From Bacillota bacterium (GTDB lineage Bacteria > Bacillota > Clostridia > Oscillospirales > Acutalibacteraceae): a DNA stretch of 64,000 nt. Every line of letters begins with the position of its first letter. The stretch's first letter is position 1. Position numbers and translations under genes: made by a program. The notes below the pieces were generated by a model. That model was not told where the DNA came from. It ran no database searches and saw nothing but the letters and a program-made list of their open reading frames with translations. Below are positions 52,574 to 61,367 of this stretch, piece by piece. The stretch spans positions 3,312 through 67,311 of the forward strand of contig JAEZCC010000026.1 of the NCBI GenBank assembly GCA_023412715.1, read 5' to 3'.

Positions 52574-54876
52574 TCCTCCGCGCCCCATTTCTCCAGCGGG
52601 ACGAAAAGGCGGTCTTTGAGCAGGTGGGCTTTGCCGTACAGGAAGATCCGCGTCTGCGCGCCGGAAAGAAGGACGATCTCGGCGCCTTTGCCGTTTACGG
52701 AAACATGCAGCAGGCCGCCGCCGTCGCGCAGCTTGAAATCGTAGGCCCGCCACTGCCGCGGAATGGCGGGGGCCAGGTGCAGGCCGTCCTCCTTGATGCG
52801 CAGGCCGGCGAAGCCGAAGACGATGGCGAGGTAGACCCCGCCCATGTTGGCGGTGTGGATGCCGTCTTTCGTGTTGCCGTGCGTGTCCTCCAGGTCCATT
52901 TCGGCGGAGTCGCCGAAGTAGTCGAACGCTTTTTCTGCCATGCCGAAGCGCGACGCCATGATGCAGAAGATGCAGGAGGAAAGCGAGGAGTCGTGCGTGG
53001 TGATCTGCTCGTAGTAGCGGAAGGAGTTCCGCATGGTCGAAAGCTTCTGTTCGTCTTCCAGAATGCAGTGCGCCAGCACGGTGTCCGCCTGCTTGCAGAC
53101 CTGGTGCCGGTACAGGTAAAGCGGGTGGTAGTGGAGCAGCAGCGGGAAGTTTTCCGGCGGGGTGCCGGCGAGATCCCATTTTTTCTTGGTCAGGAACGAA
53201 TCGTCCTGGGGGGAGATGTCCAGCTTTTCGTCATAGGGGAGGTACATTTTCTCCGCAGCCTCCCGGAAGGCCGCGACCTCCGTCTCCTCCAGGCCTATCT
53301 TCGACGCCGCCGGGGCAAGAAGGCCCCCGCGCTTCAGCAGATCGTAAAATCTGGCCGCCCAGCGCAGGTTGTGCCGGGCGATGGCGTTCGTGTAATAGTT
53401 GTTGTTCACAAGGCAGGTGTATTCGTCCGGGCCGGTCACGCAGCAGATCTGGAACCGCCCGCCGTGGTAGTTGCCCACGTCCAGCCAGAGGCGCGCGGTC
53501 TCGAACAGAATCTCCGCGCCGCACGACGCGATGAACCCGAGGTCCCCGGTCACGAGGTAATAGTTCACGACGGAGTAGGCGATGTCGCCGTTGATGTGGT
53601 ACTGCGCGCTTCCGGAGGGGAAGTAGCCGGAGCATTCCTTTCCCATAATCGTGCGCCAGGGGTACAGGGCGCCCTTTTTATGCCCCAGGATGCGGGCGTT
53701 CTCCCGCGCGGCATCCAGCGTGGCGTAGCGGTAGGCGATCAGGTTTTTCGCAATCTCCGGCCGGGTCAGCAGAAAATAGGGCTCTATGTACATTTCCGTG
53801 TCCCAGAAATAGTGCCCCTCGTACCCTTCGCCGGAAAGGCCCTTCGCCGCGATGTTGGCGTGCGGATCCTTCCCGACGGACTGGATCAGCTGGTACAGGC
53901 CGTAGTTGATGGCAAGGCTGAGCCTGTCGTCGCCCTGCAGGCCCACGGCGCCGGTTTCCCAGAAATCGTCGAGGTATTCCTCCTGCAGGCGGTACCATTC
54001 GGAAAGCGGCCGTCCTTCGGCCTGCTCCATCGCGGCGAGCGCGGCGGCGCGGCAGTCGTCCGGGCGGCGGATCGAGTCGCAGAAAACGGCGTATTTGGTC
54101 AGCGTCACGGTTTCGCCCGGGAGGACGGAGACCTCGAATTCCTCAGACGCCGAGCCTCCCCGGACGGACCGCCGGGCTTCGGCCGGCTTCGACAGAAAAT
54201 TCTTCACCGCGCTTGTCACCGAAAGGCCGGACTTCGACGTGTGCGCCGTGACGACCGAGCAGCCGCCGGGGGAAAAGACGGCCTCCTCCGGCGTGAGGTA
54301 GCGGGCCGGCTCGCTGGCGACGCGCGGGTCGTCCGGCTCGCTGTGGTTCATCACGCCGCCGATGTGGGAGGAGCGGAAGCGCAGCCGACCGCTGAAATCG
54401 ACCGACCGCACGCGGTACTCTATGGTGAAAAGCGGCGGCAGCGCGAACGACGCCATCCGCACGATCTCAATCTCGACCTCGCCGCCTTCGGGCGAACGCC
54501 AGCGGCAGCAGCGCGCGGTGACGCCTTTTTTCATGTCGAGGCTGCGCGAGCTTTTGAGGACCTGCCCGCGGAACATGCTGAACGGCTCGCCGCCGAGAGA
54601 GAGTTCGATCCCCTGCGTGTCGGCCACGTTCAGCATGGTCTGTTTTTCCTGCGTCAGGCCGCAGAGGTTTTCCGCCTGCTTCATCTCGGTCAAATCGTAA
54701 AACCCGTTGATGTACTGGCCGCGCACCGACCGGTAGCCGGCGGGGTAGCCTTCTTCAAAACAGGAGCGCACGCCAAGGTACCCGTTCGCGTTGTGGAACA
54801 GCGTCTCGCCCAGCAGAAGGCTGTCGTTCTCCAGGCTGAAATCTTCCGCCCGGTAGACCATGTTTTCTTGCTTCAT
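52570..54876 (-). CDS. GH65 alpha-glucoside phosphorylase (maltose/kojibiose type)
   Basis: A 768-residue inverting disaccharide phosphorylase. The N-terminal beta-sandwich starts YRAEDFSLENDSLLLGETLF. The (alpha/alpha)6 domain has HYFWDTEMYIEPYFLLT and the acid Glu485 in VTGPDEYTCLVNNNYYTN, close in position to the acid of maltose phosphorylase. HYHPLYLYRHQVCKQADTVL forms part of the phosphate/+1 site. AAGGAGT sets the start. Products are beta-glucose-1-P and a free sugar. Maltose, kojibiose, nigerose and trehalose cannot be told apart by eye. Confidence 0.92.
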   Translation of the reverse strand: MKQENMVYRAEDFSLENDSLLLGETLFHNANGYLGVRSCFEEGYPAGYRSVRGQYINGFYDLTEMKQAENLCGLTQEKQTMLNVADTQGIELSLGGEPFSMFRGQVLKSSRSLDMKKGVTARCCRWRSPEGGEVEIEIVRMASFALPPLFTIEYRVRSVDFSGRLRFRSSHIGGVMNHSEPDDPRVASEPARYLTPEEAVFSPGGCSVVTAHTSKSGLSVTSAVKNFLSKPAEARRSVRGGSASEEFEVSVLPGETVTLTKYAVFCDSIRRPDDCRAAALAAMEQAEGRPLSEWYRLQEEYLDDFWETGAVGLQGDDRLSLAINYGLYQLIQSVGKDPHANIAAKGLSGEGYEGHYFWDTEMYIEPYFLLTRPEIAKNLIAYRYATLDAARENARILGHKKGALYPWRTIMGKECSGYFPSGSAQYHINGDIAYSVVNYYLVTGDLGFIASCGAEILFETARLWLDVGNYHGGRFQICCVTGPDEYTCLVNNNYYTNAIARHNLRWAARFYDLLKRGGLLAPAASKIGLEETEVAAFREAAEKMYLPYDEKLDISPQDDSFLTKKKWDLAGTPPENFPLLLHYHPLYLYRHQVCKQADTVLAHCILEDEQKLSTMRNSFRYYEQITTHDSSLSSCIFCIMASRFGMAEKAFDYFGDSAEMDLEDTHGNTKDGIHTANMGGVYLAIVFGFAGLRIKEDGLHLAPAIPRQWRAYDFKLRDGGGLLHVSVNGKGAEIVLLSGAQTRIFLYGKAHLLKDRLFVPLEKWGAEE

Positions 54877-54878
54877 AA

Positions 54879-55700
54879 TTACTCCTTGACCGCCCCCGAA
54901 ACAAGACCGGAAACGATTCTTTTTTGAAAGATGAGTACAATGACGATGGTTGGGACCGTTACGATGACGGTTGCCGCGGAAACCTCCCCCCACAGAATCT
55001 GGAACTGCGTGCGCAGGAACGAGATGGCGACGGGCACCGTCTGCATGGGGATCTCCGTGTTCAGCGTCGCGGTCAGCAGGTATTCGTTCCACGCGGCGAT
55101 GAACGTGATGATGGCCGTCGTGAACACGCCCGGCGCCGCCAGCGGGAAGACGATGCTCCACAGGGTGCGGAACGGCGTGGCGCCGTCTATTTTGGCGGAT
55201 TCCTCAATGGAAATTGGGATGTTCCCGAAATGGGCCACCATAATCCACACGGCCATCGGGATGGTGATGGTGGAGTAGGGAAGCACGATGAAATAGGTGT
55301 TCGTCCAGTGGAGCGCGGTGTAAAGGTTGAAAACGGGGCCGACGATAATCATCTGCGGGAACATGGAGATGACGAGAATCAGCCCCAGCAGAAAGTTTTT
55401 GAAGCGGAAGTGGAAGCGCGAGATGGCGTAGGCCGCGAGCGTCGCGACGACAATGACGTACAGCGTGGTGACAGAGGAGACGATCAGGCTGTTTTTAATG
55501 GAGCTCAGGATGTTTTTGCCGGTCAGGACCGCGCTGTAGTTCTGCAGGGTCGGCGTCTTGCTGAAGATGCGGAAGGCGTTCTGGCCGAAAATGTCCGCCG
55601 ACGGCTTCAGCGACGTCACGAGGATCCAGAAAAACGGGAAGAGGATGACGATGAGAAAAACAGCGGTGACGAGGTAGAAGAGCCAGTTCGTTTTTTTCAT
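54879..55700 (-). CDS. Sugar ABC transporter permease (MalG type)
   Basis: A 273-residue permease with an N-terminal span (LVTAVFLIVILFPFFWILVT) then SLKPSADIFG. The EAA loop is EESAKIDGATPFRTLWSIVFP. It ends three bases before the GH65 start with the ribosome binding site inside its own last codons, so the two are coupled. Confidence 0.93.
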   Translation of the reverse strand: MKKTNWLFYLVTAVFLIVILFPFFWILVTSLKPSADIFGQNAFRIFSKTPTLQNYSAVLTGKNILSSIKNSLIVSSVTTLYVIVVATLAAYAISRFHFRFKNFLLGLILVISMFPQMIIVGPVFNLYTALHWTNTYFIVLPYSTITIPMAVWIMVAHFGNIPISIEESAKIDGATPFRTLWSIVFPLAAPGVFTTAIITFIAAWNEYLLTATLNTEIPMQTVPVAISFLRTQFQILWGEVSAATVIVTVPTIVIVLIFQKRIVSGLVSGAVKE

Positions 55701-55712
55701 GGTTTCCCCCTC

Positions 55713-56936
55713 CTAATTGTCCGCCGTCATGACGTTGGCGCCGAGGGCCTTGACGAACAGGACCGCAATGAGCAGCACGCAGGCGAACATGAACATGACG
55801 ATGACGGAGCCGTACCCGAAATTCGTCTGTGAGAACATGGTCTTGTATGCATAGACGGAGAGCGTCTCGGTCGAGCCGCCGGGGCCGCCGCCGGTCAGGA
55901 CGGCAATCAGGTCGTAGACGCGGAAGGCGTCGAGCGTGCGGAACAGCACCGCCACCAGAATGGAGGGCTTGAGAAGCGGGAGCGTGATGCGGAAAAAGGT
56001 CTGCAGCCTGCCCGCGCCGTCGATGGCGCTGCTTTCATACAGCCCCTTGTCGATAACCTGCAGCCCGGCGAGCAGCAGCAGCGCCATGTAGGGCGTCGTC
56101 TTCCACACGTCGGTCAGGATGGCGGCCGACATGGCCCCGCTGCCCGAAAGCAGCATCGACTCGGAGGAGGGGATCAGCCCGAGCTGCGCGAAAATGTGGG
56201 AGATGATGCCGCTTGAACCGTCGTACAGGTAGCTCCAGATCAGCGCGGAAACCGCGGTCGGAATGGCCCAGGGCACCAGCGCGCCCGCGCGGATCAGCCC
56301 GATGCCGCGGACGGCCTTGTTCATGATGAGGGCCAGCCCGAGCCCGAGGATGAACTCGATGAAGACCGAGACCAGCGTGAAATAGACGGTGTGCCACAGC
56401 GCGGCAAACAGCCGGCCGTCGTCCGCAATCTTGCCGTACCCGGCAAAGCCGATGAAGTTGGACGGCGCGATGCACTTGTTCAGCTCCTGGAAAATCTTCG
56501 GCAGGGAGTCGGCGTTGGAGTAGTCCGGGTTCGGGTGGTTCCGGTACAGGGCCTCCACTTCCGTCTGCAGGCTCTTTGTGGCCCCGGCGACCTCCTGGCC
56601 CTGCTTCGCCGAGATTTTGCCGTCCGGCAGGGAAGCGAACTCCTTCGCGTAGGCGTCCGCGTCGCCGACGGCCTTCGCGAAATCCGCCGAGGCGTCCTTC
56701 GCCGCGACGTCGGCGTCCTGCGTCAGGAACAGCCTGACGTACTTGCTGTTCTCACGGAACTGCCTGGAGGAAAAGGAGCTGGAAAAGCTGAGCGACGATT
56801 TCTGGATGTTGTTGAGCTGAAAGTCGAAGAATGTATAGGAAAACGAGGTCAGAATCGGCCATATGGAGAAGACTGCGACAATCAGCAGGAGCGGGACGAG
56901 GAAAAGGAACTGCCTGAAAGTCATTTTATTTTTCAA
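55713..56936 (-). CDS. Sugar ABC transporter permease with large extracytoplasmic insertion (MalF-like)
   Basis: A 407-residue permease, about 100 longer than the two other MalF-type permeases here. After the first span (LVPLLLIVAVFSIWPILTSF) it carries about 130 hydrophilic residues (roughly 38-165, Lys/Asp/Ser-rich) before the second span, in the place of the MalF P2 loop that contacts the binding protein. The EAA loop is YESSAIDGAGRLQTFFRITLP. The start is TTG at 56936 with GGGGGG eight bases upstream; the first ATG (56924) is too far from it. Confidence 0.9.
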   Translation of the reverse strand: MKNKMTFRQFLFLVPLLLIVAVFSIWPILTSFSYTFFDFQLNNIQKSSLSFSSSFSSRQFRENSKYVRLFLTQDADVAAKDASADFAKAVGDADAYAKEFASLPDGKISAKQGQEVAGATKSLQTEVEALYRNHPNPDYSNADSLPKIFQELNKCIAPSNFIGFAGYGKIADDGRLFAALWHTVYFTLVSVFIEFILGLGLALIMNKAVRGIGLIRAGALVPWAIPTAVSALIWSYLYDGSSGIISHIFAQLGLIPSSESMLLSGSGAMSAAILTDVWKTTPYMALLLLAGLQVIDKGLYESSAIDGAGRLQTFFRITLPLLKPSILVAVLFRTLDAFRVYDLIAVLTGGGPGGSTETLSVYAYKTMFSQTNFGYGSVIVMFMFACVLLIAVLFVKALGANVMTADN

Positions 56937-56978
56937 TCGGATCCCCCCAGAGTCAAACCGGCGGCTCGACGAAATACA

Positions 56979-57007
56979 GGGCGTGCATCGATCCCCGGTG
57001 CACGCCC
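56979..57007 (-). terminator. Intercistronic hairpin after the binding-protein gene
   Basis: GGGCGTGCA (56979-56987) pairs perfectly with TGCACGCCC (56999-57007). It lies between the binding-protein gene and the first permease, the same place as in the two other sugar operons. The T-run is on the plus-strand side, so on the operon strand it is likelier a stabiliser than a full terminator. Confidence 0.65.
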
Positions 57008-57023
57008 TCTTTTTACGCCGTCC

Positions 57024-58298
57024 TTATTTCAGGGCACCCTGCACGGCAGTTACCGTTGCGTCGATATCCTGACCGCCGGACAGGTACTTGTGGATGTTGA
57101 GCTGAATGGTGTCGCTCGTCTTTGAGTATGTTGCGGAAACCGGCCTTGCGATTGTGTTCTGCATGGCCTTCTGGAACCCCGGCATGGAGAGCAGCGGATT
57201 CGCGGCCACGACGGAAGCGTCGGTGATAAGGGAGTTGTACCCGGGCAGATAAGCGCCCTTTGTGGACATGATCTTCTGCCCGTCGGGCCCGGCCAGGAAT
57301 TTCACGAATTCCCACGCGCCGTCCTGACTCTTCGAGTTCGCGTTGATGCCGAGCAGCCAGCCGCCCACGCATCCGCCGTTCGGCAGAGGCGCAATGCCGA
57401 CCTGGTCCGTCTTGATCTTCACGTTGCCGGCTTTCACCAGCCCGTACTGATAGGGCCAGTTGCGCGAGAAGACGGACATGCCGTTCTTGAAGCTCGCGTC
57501 GGTCGAGCCCTCGTTGTAGTTCAGAACGTCCGCGGGCACCAGCTTCGAGGAGGTGAACTTCTTCATCTCGGTCAGCCCGGCCTTAATGTCCTTGAAGTTC
57601 GCCGTGAACTCGTTCGCGTTGCAGGTCAGGCCCTCATACTGCTTGGCCTGGAAGGCGAAGCCGTCCGTCGCGCCCTTCTTGCCCTTGTATTTCTGGGCCA
57701 TCTGGTACAGGTCGTCGTAGGTGTAGCTGCCGCCCACGAGCTTTGCCCCGTCGTCCTTCGAGACGATGTCGGAACGGTAGTACAGCAGCGCCACGTCCGG
57801 AAAGAACGGCAGCGTGTACTGTTTGCCCTGGTAGCTGCCGGAGCTCATCGAGCCTTTGTTGAAGTCCGATTTTTTGTAGCCCGCGGCCGCCATCTGCTCG
57901 TCGAGCGGATTGAGGTAGCCGGCCGCCGCGAACTCGCCGGCCCAGACCACGTCGAGCGACATGACGTCGTAGTCGGACGACCCGGAGGAAAGGGAAGTCA
58001 GCAGCTGGTCGTGCATCTGCGAAGAGTCGTTGGTGAACTGCTGCCATTCCACCTTGTACTTGCTCTGCGACGCGTTGAACGCGTCCACCACGGCCTGCGT
58101 GGCGGGCGTGGAGTCGGCCTGCGCGCCGAACTTCAGCGTGACGGGGCCGCTTGCCTCGGAAGACGCCGCGGAGCTTGCCGGCGCCGCCGACGCCTCGGAC
58201 TGCGCCGCCGCCGAAGAGGCTCCGGAGCTTTGCCCGGAACAGGCGGTCAGGCCGGCTATCATGGATATCGCAAGGAACGCCGATATGAATTTTTTCAT
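57024..58298 (-). CDS. Carbohydrate ABC transporter substrate-binding lipoprotein
   Basis: A 424-residue family 1 solute-binding protein with lipobox at Cys20 (GLTAC), a Ser/Ala-rich linker and the mature fold from about residue 50 (VTLKFGAQADS, LDVVWAGEFAAAGYLNPLDE, FSRNWPYQYGLV, GGWLLGINANSKSQDGAWEF). GGGGGATTG precedes the start. First gene of the alpha-glucoside operon; with GH65 downstream the ligand is probably an alpha-linked glucobiose or short oligosaccharide. Confidence 0.92.
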   Translation of the reverse strand: MKKFISAFLAISMIAGLTACSGQSSGASSAAAQSEASAAPASSAASSEASGPVTLKFGAQADSTPATQAVVDAFNASQSKYKVEWQQFTNDSSQMHDQLLTSLSSGSSDYDVMSLDVVWAGEFAAAGYLNPLDEQMAAAGYKKSDFNKGSMSSGSYQGKQYTLPFFPDVALLYYRSDIVSKDDGAKLVGGSYTYDDLYQMAQKYKGKKGATDGFAFQAKQYEGLTCNANEFTANFKDIKAGLTEMKKFTSSKLVPADVLNYNEGSTDASFKNGMSVFSRNWPYQYGLVKAGNVKIKTDQVGIAPLPNGGCVGGWLLGINANSKSQDGAWEFVKFLAGPDGQKIMSTKGAYLPGYNSLITDASVVAANPLLSMPGFQKAMQNTIARPVSATYSKTSDTIQLNIHKYLSGGQDIDATVTAVQGALK

Positions 58299-58455
58299 CA
58301 AAACAATCCCCCTTTTCTTTGTGTCAGCCTTCTTCAGGAACAACGCTATTGTAAATCAATTTTTCCGGCTTGTATTTCAAAATATTAAGATTTATTATAT
58401 AATTATAATAACGTAGAAAATAATATATAAAAATGAAAAGGACTGGCTGGCGTTT

Positions 58456-59655
58456 ATGTTTCAATTTGATTTTTCCGAGCAGGTCAATCTTTTCCACTAC
58501 ACAACCCAGCTGCCCGTCTCCGTGCTGAAAAACGGGTCGCTGCAGCAGTCGCTCCCGCAGAAAATCGGAACGGCGGAAGAGCAGGTCACGGGCCGGGCGG
58601 GGTTCTGCCTGCCGCAGGGCCTCAGCCCGCAGGACCGGGGAAGGCCGCAGTTCCTTTCCAGCGAATACGGCGAGCGGTTCATCGTCTCCGTGGTGGACGA
58701 CACGTTCCTCGTCGTGGCCGGCCCGTTCCTGACGGAGCCGATGCACAGCGGCGCGCTGGTGAACATCATCCAGAACCGGAAGATCCCCATCAAGCTCAAG
58801 ACCAGGCTCGAGACGTACTACCAGGGCCTCAGGGTCGTCAGCCCGCAGACCTACTACTACTGCGGCAAGCTGATGTCGATGCTTTTCAGCCCGCGCAATA
58901 TGGGGGACTCTTCCCAGCCGCCGCCGATGGGGAACGAGGTCCGCTTCATTCAGGAATATTTTCAGAACACGTACAAAAACCGAGAAAAGATGTTTACGCA
59001 CCCGCCCTATTTTCTGGAAAAGCGGCTGATCGGCCAGATCAAAATCTGCGACGAGGAAGGGGCCGTCGCCACCCTGCGCGAAATCAACCTGCTCAGCCGG
59101 GCGGTGCTGGCGCGCGACCCGCTGCGTTCGCTCAAGGACTCCATCATCTGCTCCTGCACCTTTTTCACGCGCGCGGTCATCGACGCGGGCGTTTTCCCCG
59201 ACACGGCCTTCACGTACAGCGACACGTTCATCCAGGAGATCGAGGCGATGGAAAACCTTGCCTCGGTCCGCGATTTCGAGCAGAAAATCGTCCGGCAGTT
59301 CATCGCGCTGGTGCGCGAGCACACCTCGGCCAATTACTCGCGCCCCGTGTTCGACGCCATGCAGTACATCAACAACAACCTGACGCAGGACCTCAGCCTG
59401 GCGGAAATCGCCCGGCACGCCTTCGTGCACCCCAATTACCTGAGCAGCCTCTTTAAAAAGGAGACCGGAAGCTCTGTCACGGATTTCATCGCGAGGCAGC
59501 GTATCGAAGAATCGGAGTATTTCGTCAAGTACACCGACTACGATTTTGCGGACATCGCCAGCTTTTACCATTTCTGCAGCCAGAGCTATTATTGCACGCT
59601 TTTTAAAAAATACCGGTCGGTTTCGCCGAAGGACTGCCGCAGGGACGCGAAATGA
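58456..59655 (+). CDS. AraC-family transcriptional regulator
   Basis: A 399-residue regulator. Residues 1-120 form a PocR-like or otherwise unassigned sensory domain with Cys52. Residues about 295-397 form the AraC double helix-turn-helix (LSLAEIARHAFVHPNYLSSLF, then FADIASFYHFCSQSYYCTLFKKYRSVSP). The ribosome binding site is weak. It is divergent from the GH65 operon across an A/T-rich gap (58299-58455), so it probably activates that operon when its sugar is present. Confidence 0.9.
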   Translation: MFQFDFSEQVNLFHYTTQLPVSVLKNGSLQQSLPQKIGTAEEQVTGRAGFCLPQGLSPQDRGRPQFLSSEYGERFIVSVVDDTFLVVAGPFLTEPMHSGALVNIIQNRKIPIKLKTRLETYYQGLRVVSPQTYYYCGKLMSMLFSPRNMGDSSQPPPMGNEVRFIQEYFQNTYKNREKMFTHPPYFLEKRLIGQIKICDEEGAVATLREINLLSRAVLARDPLRSLKDSIICSCTFFTRAVIDAGVFPDTAFTYSDTFIQEIEAMENLASVRDFEQKIVRQFIALVREHTSANYSRPVFDAMQYINNNLTQDLSLAEIARHAFVHPNYLSSLFKKETGSSVTDFIARQRIEESEYFVKYTDYDFADIASFYHFCSQSYYCTLFKKYRSVSPKDCRRDAK

Positions 59656-59658
59656 AAA

Positions 59659-59700
59659 CGCGCGGCCCCGCCGGTTCCGGCGTGGACCGCGCGTCTGTTT
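59659..59700. terminator. Hairpin terminator between convergent genes
   Basis: CGCGCGG (59659-59665) pairs with CCGCGCG (59687-59693), with an inner ccgccgg/ccggcg arm, and is followed on the plus strand by TCTGTTTCTTC. It ends the AraC gene. Confidence 0.7.
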
Positions 59701-59713
59701 CTTCTGCCTCGGG

Positions 59714-59929
59714 CTACTTGAGGTAATTCGCGGCGTACTCCGCGTTGATCTCGGAGATCTCCTTTTTGCCGTCTATGTACGGCTGGTACATCTTGACGGG
59801 GCTTACGGCGCCGTAGGCGTCGCACGAAGAGCAGTTTTCGCATTCGACCCCGCCGCACCGCAGGGAATCCCGCACGATTTTTTCGCGCTGCTCGCGCGTG
59901 GTGTTTTTGATGAGATATTCTTCCAGCAT
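59714..59929 (-). CDS. Small cysteine-rich protein of unknown function
   Basis: A 71-residue protein. The N-terminal helix LEEYLIKNTTREQREKIVRDSL is followed by a cluster of four Cys in CGGVECENCSSC (about residues 25-36) that could bind a metal, and then YIDGKKEISEINAEYAANY. AAAAGGAGGAT sets the start. Similar short Clostridia proteins are often mislabelled PurH; it is far too short for that enzyme. Function unknown. Confidence 0.8.
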   Translation of the reverse strand: MLEEYLIKNTTREQREKIVRDSLRCGGVECENCSSCDAYGAVSPVKMYQPYIDGKKEISEINAEYAANYLK

Positions 59930-60035
59930 GAAAATCCTCCTTTTCAGGCTGCGGACCGGCCCCACGGGGCCGGTTGTGTCTGCCGGGCAAATATAGTATT
60001 ATATATAGTATAGCAGGAAGAGGGGGAATGCTGCA

Positions 60036-60380
60036 ATGGAAAGCGGCAGAAAAAAGGAACTCGCGGCGGAATACCGGCAGCGCAAAAAGACGGGCTGCGT
60101 TTTCTCGGTGACCAACCGGGCGAACGGCAAGGTCCTCGTGCTCTGCGACATGGACCTGAAGGGCAGCAGGAACCGTTTCGACTTCATGCGGCAGACGGGC
60201 AGCTGCTACCATATGCGTCTGCAGGAGGACTGGCGGCGGTTCGGCGCGGACAGCTTCGAATATGCCTTGCTGGACAGCCTGGAGCAGAAAGAAACCCAGA
60301 CGCCGGCGGAATTCAAGGAAGAGCTGGAAACGCTGCGCGGCCTGCGCGAGCAGCAGGTCCCGGCCGAAAAGCGCTATTGA
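60036..60380 (+). CDS. GIY-YIG-like small protein
   Basis: A 114-residue protein of the compact GIY-YIG type common in Clostridia. It shows GCVFSVTNRANGKVLVL, then SRNRFDFMRQTGSCYHMRLQ and DWRRFGADSFEYALLDSLEQK. The first GIY motif is replaced by GCVF, so nuclease activity is doubtful. GGGGGAATG precedes it. It stands alone before the prenyltransferase gene. Confidence 0.8.
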   Translation: MESGRKKELAAEYRQRKKTGCVFSVTNRANGKVLVLCDMDLKGSRNRFDFMRQTGSCYHMRLQEDWRRFGADSFEYALLDSLEQKETQTPAEFKEELETLRGLREQQVPAEKRY

Positions 60381-60522
60381 GCGCGGCTCCCCGCGCAGGG
60401 ACCGCCGCCCGGGCGTTTTGCGGCACCGTCCGCCCTTTCGGCGTCTTCCGCCGGAATCCGTATGCAAAAGGGCAGAACAGGCAAGAATATCCCTCGATAC
60501 AGCAGTCGGAGGGAGCGGCACA

Positions 60523-61155
60523 ATGGAAAGATTTCAGCGGATCCCCGCGCATGTCGGCATTATCCCGGACGGGAACCGCCGGTGGGCGGTGCGGAACGGA
60601 TACGAGAAGAAAGACGGCTACCGGTTCGGCATCGATCCGGGCTTCCGCCTGTACGAAATGATGCTCGGCCTCGGCATCCGCGAGGCCACGTTTTACGGCT
60701 TCACCAAAGACAACAACAAGCGCGCGCCGGAGCAGCGGCAGGCGTTCACCCAGGCCTGCGTGGAGGCGGTGGGCCGTCTTGCCGGCCGCGACGCGAACCT
60801 GCTCGTCGTGGGGAACGCGGAGTCCCCCGCTTTTCCGGAAGAGCTGAGGCCCTACGCCAACCGCAGGGTCTGTTTCGGGAAGGGCAGCATCAACCTCAAC
60901 TTTCTCGTCAATTACGACTGGGAGTGGGACCTCGACGGCCTGCGCGGGGCGGGCGCCCTGCGCTCGGCGGAGATCCCGCGCATCGATCTTCTGGTGCGCT
61001 GGGGCGGGCGCAGGCGCTTAAGCGGCTTCCTTCCGGCGCAGTCCGTTTACGCGGACATTTTCGTCGTCGACGAGTACTGGCCCGATTTTACGCCGGAGCA
61101 GTTCTACGGCGCGCTGCGCTGGTATCAGGACTGCGACGTCACCCTCGGCGGTTAG
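60523..61155 (+). CDS. Atypical undecaprenyl diphosphate synthase-family protein
   Basis: A 210-residue cis-prenyltransferase-fold protein, shorter than the usual 240-260. The N-terminal diphosphate site HVGIIPDGNRRWA is kept. The next motif reads GFTKDNNKR instead of the usual FSTENWKR. The C-terminal motif is RWGGRRRLSGFLPAQSVYAD, where the family normally has RTSGE-RLSNFL, so the conserved Glu is Arg. CGGAGGGAG sets the start. It may make a different isoprenoid or have lost activity; a normal UppS is expected elsewhere. Confidence 0.82.
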   Translation: MERFQRIPAHVGIIPDGNRRWAVRNGYEKKDGYRFGIDPGFRLYEMMLGLGIREATFYGFTKDNNKRAPEQRQAFTQACVEAVGRLAGRDANLLVVGNAESPAFPEELRPYANRRVCFGKGSINLNFLVNYDWEWDLDGLRGAGALRSAEIPRIDLLVRWGGRRRLSGFLPAQSVYADIFVVDEYWPDFTPEQFYGALRWYQDCDVTLGG

Positions 61156-61367
61156 CGGCGTGCCGCTCCGCTAAAATTTGGGTCCCATGCGGACGCACTC
61201 GCTTCGCGGCGCACCCGCGTTACCCAAGAACCGCTGCGCTTGCACACAATCCCGGCCGGGCCGTGAAATATCTCCATATCATGGAGCGGTACGGCGGAGA
61301 ATAGGCGTTCTACTGCGGGCCCGCCGCGGGCGCGCGGGAGCGGAACGCCGGAAGAAGGCGGATGGTT
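61156..61367. other. Intergenic stretch with a possible dispersed repeat
   Basis: No gene is supported. The minus strand from about 61280 to 61180 reads as a short peptide containing RSGSWVTRVRREASASAWDP, without a ribosome binding site. The abrupt composition and the recurrence of similar tiny frames that I recall in related genomes suggest a small dispersed element; this is only a suspicion. Confidence 0.3.
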
